NCBI GenBank assembly: GCA_041795785.1
Contig: JBHBXR010000119.1
Coordinates: forward strand, 1-7,623
From: CAJPST01 sp041795785
Lineage (GTDB): Bacteria > Pseudomonadota > Gammaproteobacteria > Enterobacterales > Pasteurellaceae
Length of the DNA stretch: 7,623 nt
Reading direction: 5' to 3'
In this document: piece by piece, positions 5,938 to 7,623 of the stretch
How positions within the stretch are numbered: the stretch's first letter is position 1
Layout of the letters: every line of letters starts with the position of its first letter
Position numbers and translations under genes: made by a program
Notes under the pieces: generated by a model
Databases searched by the model: none
Told to the model about the DNA's origin: nothing
Seen by the model: only the letters and a program-made list of their open reading frames with translations

Positions 5938-7287
5938 TTATCCGATTTTTCGTATCTTGGCATAATAAAATCCGTCGCCGCCTTCTTCACTCGGAACGAA
6001 CTGAAAACCGACCGCACTTTTATCCTGTTGAAACGGTAATTCTTCCAAGATCGCGTCAGCGTGCTGCTGTAAAAAACGTTCGATTTGCAAAGCGTTTTCT
6101 TCCGGCAGTAATGAACAGGTGGCGTACAGCAACACGCCGTTTGGTTTTAAGGTCGCCCATAACGCGCTTAAAATCCGCGCCTGTAATTGCACTAATTGCT
6201 CGATATCCGTTTCCTGCCGCAGCCATTTTATGTCGGGATGACGGCGGATAACGCCGGTGGCGGAACAAGGTGCATCCAATAAAATTCGATCAAATTGCAC
6301 CGCACTTTTAGGTTCGGAATTTTTATTCTCCGTATAAATATGCAACATCCAGGTGTCCGGTTGCGTCGCATCGCCGCATATCACCACAGCCTGTTGTCCC
6401 ATACGGGTTAAATTTTCATGAACCCGTTTAAGGCGGGTGGCCTCCACATCCAACGCCACCACGTTTGCGTGCGGCGCCAATTCCAAAATATGCGTAGTTT
6501 TACCGCCCGGTGCGGCACAGGCATCCAAAATCCGTTCGCCGTTTTGGGGGGCAAGTAATAACGCCGACCATTGCGCGTGCAGATCCTGAACCGTCACCCA
6601 GCCTGCATTAAAATGCGGCAGATTTTGTACGGCAGTCGGTTGCGCCAAACGCAATGCCTGCGGATGTAAACAAGGTATGCTGTCTAATTGTTGTTCGGCG
6701 AGTAGCAACGCGCGGTAATTTGGCACGCTACAATGTTGCGGATTAACCCGAATCCACATCGGCGGTTTTTGATTATTGGCTTCAATGATTTCACGCCAGT
6801 TCGGATACGCCTTTTTCAATTTATTGACCAACCAGTCGGGATGTAAGGTCTGCCAATGTTTATCCGTCACCGCTAAAATCTGTTCCCGCTCACGCAGAAA
6901 ACGGCGCAACACGGCGTTCAATAATGCGCGGAAACTGTCCGCTTTTAATGCTTTGGTGGCATTCACCGCTTCATCCACCGCCGCGTGAGGGGGGATTCGG
7001 GTGTAAAGCAATTGATATAATCCCACCAGCAACAGGCAATGTACAATCCTCGTTTTTCCTTTCAGCGGTTTATCCAACAACTGTTTGATAATCAGTTCCA
7101 AACGCGGTAATACGCGACAGACACCGAAACAGATTTCTTGCAGTAACGGCAAATCCTGCCCTTTTATTTGCCCTTGTTGTTCGGGAATGAGTACGGACAA
7201 GGACTTTCCTTGATCCAACACCTGTAAAAGAATTTGTGCGGCAACGGCACGGCTGGAAAGTGCGGTCGGTTTTTTTGCCGTTTTCAT
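5938..7287 (-). CDS. rsmB: 16S rRNA (cytosine-967-C5)-methyltransferase RsmB
   Basis: RsmB (Fmu/Sun) transfers a methyl group from S-adenosylmethionine to C5 of cytosine 967 in 16S rRNA during small-subunit assembly. The 449 residues contain an N-terminal NusB-like RNA-binding domain (about 9-132), a linker region, and a Rossmann methyltransferase domain from about 230. SAM-binding motif I is LDACAAPGGKTT (254-265). LLDAPCSATGVIRRHPDIKW carries motif IV Cys341, and YATCSLLPEEN carries Cys391, the catalytic nucleophile. The protein is about 20 residues longer than E. coli RsmB (429). Much of the excess lies before QFDRILLDAPC, where a Hin uptake signal encodes Lys-Ser-Ala-Val (327-330); a second Lys-Ser-Ala-Val is at 423-426. 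The start ATG overlaps the fmt stop (TAATG) and is preceded by AAGGTG, so translation is probably coupled to fmt. Confidence 0.98.
   Translation of the reverse strand: MKTAKKPTALSSRAVAAQILLQVLDQGKSLSVLIPEQQGQIKGQDLPLLQEICFGVCRVLPRLELIIKQLLDKPLKGKTRIVHCLLLVGLYQLLYTRIPPHAAVDEAVNATKALKADSFRALLNAVLRRFLREREQILAVTDKHWQTLHPDWLVNKLKKAYPNWREIIEANNQKPPMWIRVNPQHCSVPNYRALLLAEQQLDSIPCLHPQALRLAQPTAVQNLPHFNAGWVTVQDLHAQWSALLLAPQNGERILDACAAPGGKTTHILELAPHANVVALDVEATRLKRVHENLTRMGQQAVVICGDATQPDTWMLHIYTENKNSEPKSAVQFDRILLDAPCSATGVIRRHPDIKWLRQETDIEQLVQLQARILSALWATLKPNGVLLYATCSLLPEENALQIERFLQQHADAILEELPFQQDKSAVGFQFVPSEEGGDGFYYAKIRKIG
6011..6019 (-). repeat. DNA uptake signal sequence (Hin-type), near the rsmB 3' end
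   Basis: Perfect AAGTGCGGT on the minus strand, followed by CGGTTTTC. It is in the rsmB sense direction and encodes most of Lys-Ser-Ala-Val (423-426) in a poorly conserved stretch before the GGDGFYYAK end of the protein. Confidence 0.92.
6299..6307 (-). repeat. DNA uptake signal sequence (Hin-type), inside the rsmB insertion
   Basis: Perfect AAGTGCGGT on the minus strand, followed by GCAATTT and, further on, GAATTTTATT. It encodes Lys-Ser-Ala-Val (327-330) in the extra loop before motif IV of RsmB. It lies 288 bases from the neighbouring copy and has the same orientation. Confidence 0.92.
7258..7266 (+). repeat. DNA uptake signal sequence (Hin-type), at the rsmB 5' end
   Basis: Perfect AAGTGCGGT on the plus strand, followed by CGGTTTTTTT, a very good extended motif. 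It is antisense to rsmB, where it encodes Thr-Ala-Leu at residues 8-10, just before the NusB-like fold. Confidence 0.93.
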
Positions 7288-7623
7288 TATGCCAACACCT
7301 TACCGACGCTAAACCAATCCGCCCGACCGTTTAACAAATCCTGCGCCGACATCGGTTTTTTCCCGGCCGGTTGCAGCTGCAATAAGTTCAGCACACCGTC
7401 AGCGGTGGCAATCTGAATGCCGTGTTTATCCGCTTTAATGATCGTTCCCGCCGTTTTATCCTGATGAGGCAATACTTCCGCCTGATACACTTTCAACGCT
7501 TGCTCGCCGCCTTGTGCGTCCGTAGTAGTGAAATAGCTGATCGGCCAAGGATTAAACGCGCGAATGCAACGTTCCAACTGCAGTGCGGATAAATGCCAAT
7601 TCAGTTTTGCTTCTTCTTTCGAC
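7287..7623 (-). CDS. fmt: methionyl-tRNA formyltransferase, C-terminal part (5' end outside window)
   Basis: Fmt formylates Met on the initiator tRNA using 10-formyl-tetrahydrofolate. Only the last 111 residues are in the window. They form the C-terminal OB-like domain that holds the tRNA; the catalytic N-terminal domain lies beyond the right edge. The frame is open to the edge (SKEEAKLNW, then LSALQLERCIRAFNPWP), so a TTG at 7577 is an internal Leu codon, not a start. The blocks AFNPWPISYF, DGVLNLLQLQPAGKK and MSAQDLLNGR match E. coli Fmt closely. The stop TAA shares one base with the rsmB ATG. The def gene that normally precedes fmt would lie outside to the right. Confidence 0.97.
   Translation of the reverse strand, partial: SKEEAKLNWHLSALQLERCIRAFNPWPISYFTTTDAQGGEQALKVYQAEVLPHQDKTAGTIIKADKHGIQIATADGVLNLLQLQPAGKKPMSAQDLLNGRADWFSVGKVLA
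7296..7301 (-). promoter_or_regulatory. Shine-Dalgarno sequence of rsmB inside the fmt 3' end
   Basis: AAGGTG on the minus strand lies eight bases before the rsmB ATG and is embedded in the last fmt codons. With the TAATG stop-start overlap, it implies that ribosomes finishing fmt can restart on rsmB. Confidence 0.7.

Noticed and set aside
5880..6251. 123-codon plus-strand open frame
   Set aside because: It lies almost wholly antisense to the conserved 3' part of rsmB and is rich in Arg without recognisable motifs, as expected of a shadow frame.
6546..6551. Run of six G inside rsmB as a possible phase-variation tract
   Set aside because: It is too short to slip often and encodes part of an ordinary Leu-Ala-Pro-Gln stretch.
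1..7623. tRNA or rRNA genes, CRISPR arrays, insertion sequences, phage or toxin-antitoxin genes
   Set aside because: I saw no cloverleaf or conserved rRNA stretch, no regularly spaced repeats, no transposase motifs or terminal inverted repeats, and no small gene pairs beyond the unsupported ORFs noted in the gap.

Overview
The window looks like a chromosomal segment from a Pasteurellaceae gammaproteobacterium. It carries five perfect copies of the nine-base Hin-type DNA uptake signal (AAGTGCGGT, either strand), each followed by the expected AT-rich tract. The proteins are also close to E. coli and Haemophilus versions of the same genes. I saw no Apl-type signal (ACAAGCGGT), which points to the Haemophilus / Aggregatibacter / Pasteurella / Basfia side of the family. 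The species cannot be fixed from this window.

Left part, plus strand: the 3' end of an IclR-family regulator closely resembling YiaJ/PlaR (2-343), then tag (DNA-3-methyladenine glycosylase I, 364-921) after a 20-base gap. Next comes lptD (lipopolysaccharide transport outer-membrane protein, 994-3345), which has a candidate promoter in the 72-base gap before it and a hairpin terminator after it.

Middle, minus strand: a complete TonB-dependent receptor of the FetA/FrpB type (3495-5561) converges on lptD. The two genes are separated by back-to-back terminators. Upstream of the receptor are a strong Shine-Dalgarno sequence, a 13-of-14 match to the 7-1-7 Fur box and a TTGACA-type promoter, so this is an iron-repressed, singly transcribed receptor gene.

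Right part, minus strand: rsmB (16S rRNA m5C967 methyltransferase, 5938-7287) preceded by the 3' end of fmt (Met-tRNA formyltransferase, 7287-7623). The two are coupled through a TAATG overlap. In E. coli and Haemophilus trkA normally follows rsmB; here a 376-base non-coding stretch and the iron receptor follow instead.

Most of the window is ordinary: housekeeping genes (DNA repair, outer-membrane assembly, translation) around one accessory iron-uptake gene. I found no novel multi-gene system. The points most worth a second look are the uptake signals that write short peptides (Thr-Ala-Leu, Lys-Ser-Ala-Val) into LptD and RsmB, the synteny break after rsmB, and the unexplained plus-strand small ORFs in the 376-base gap.
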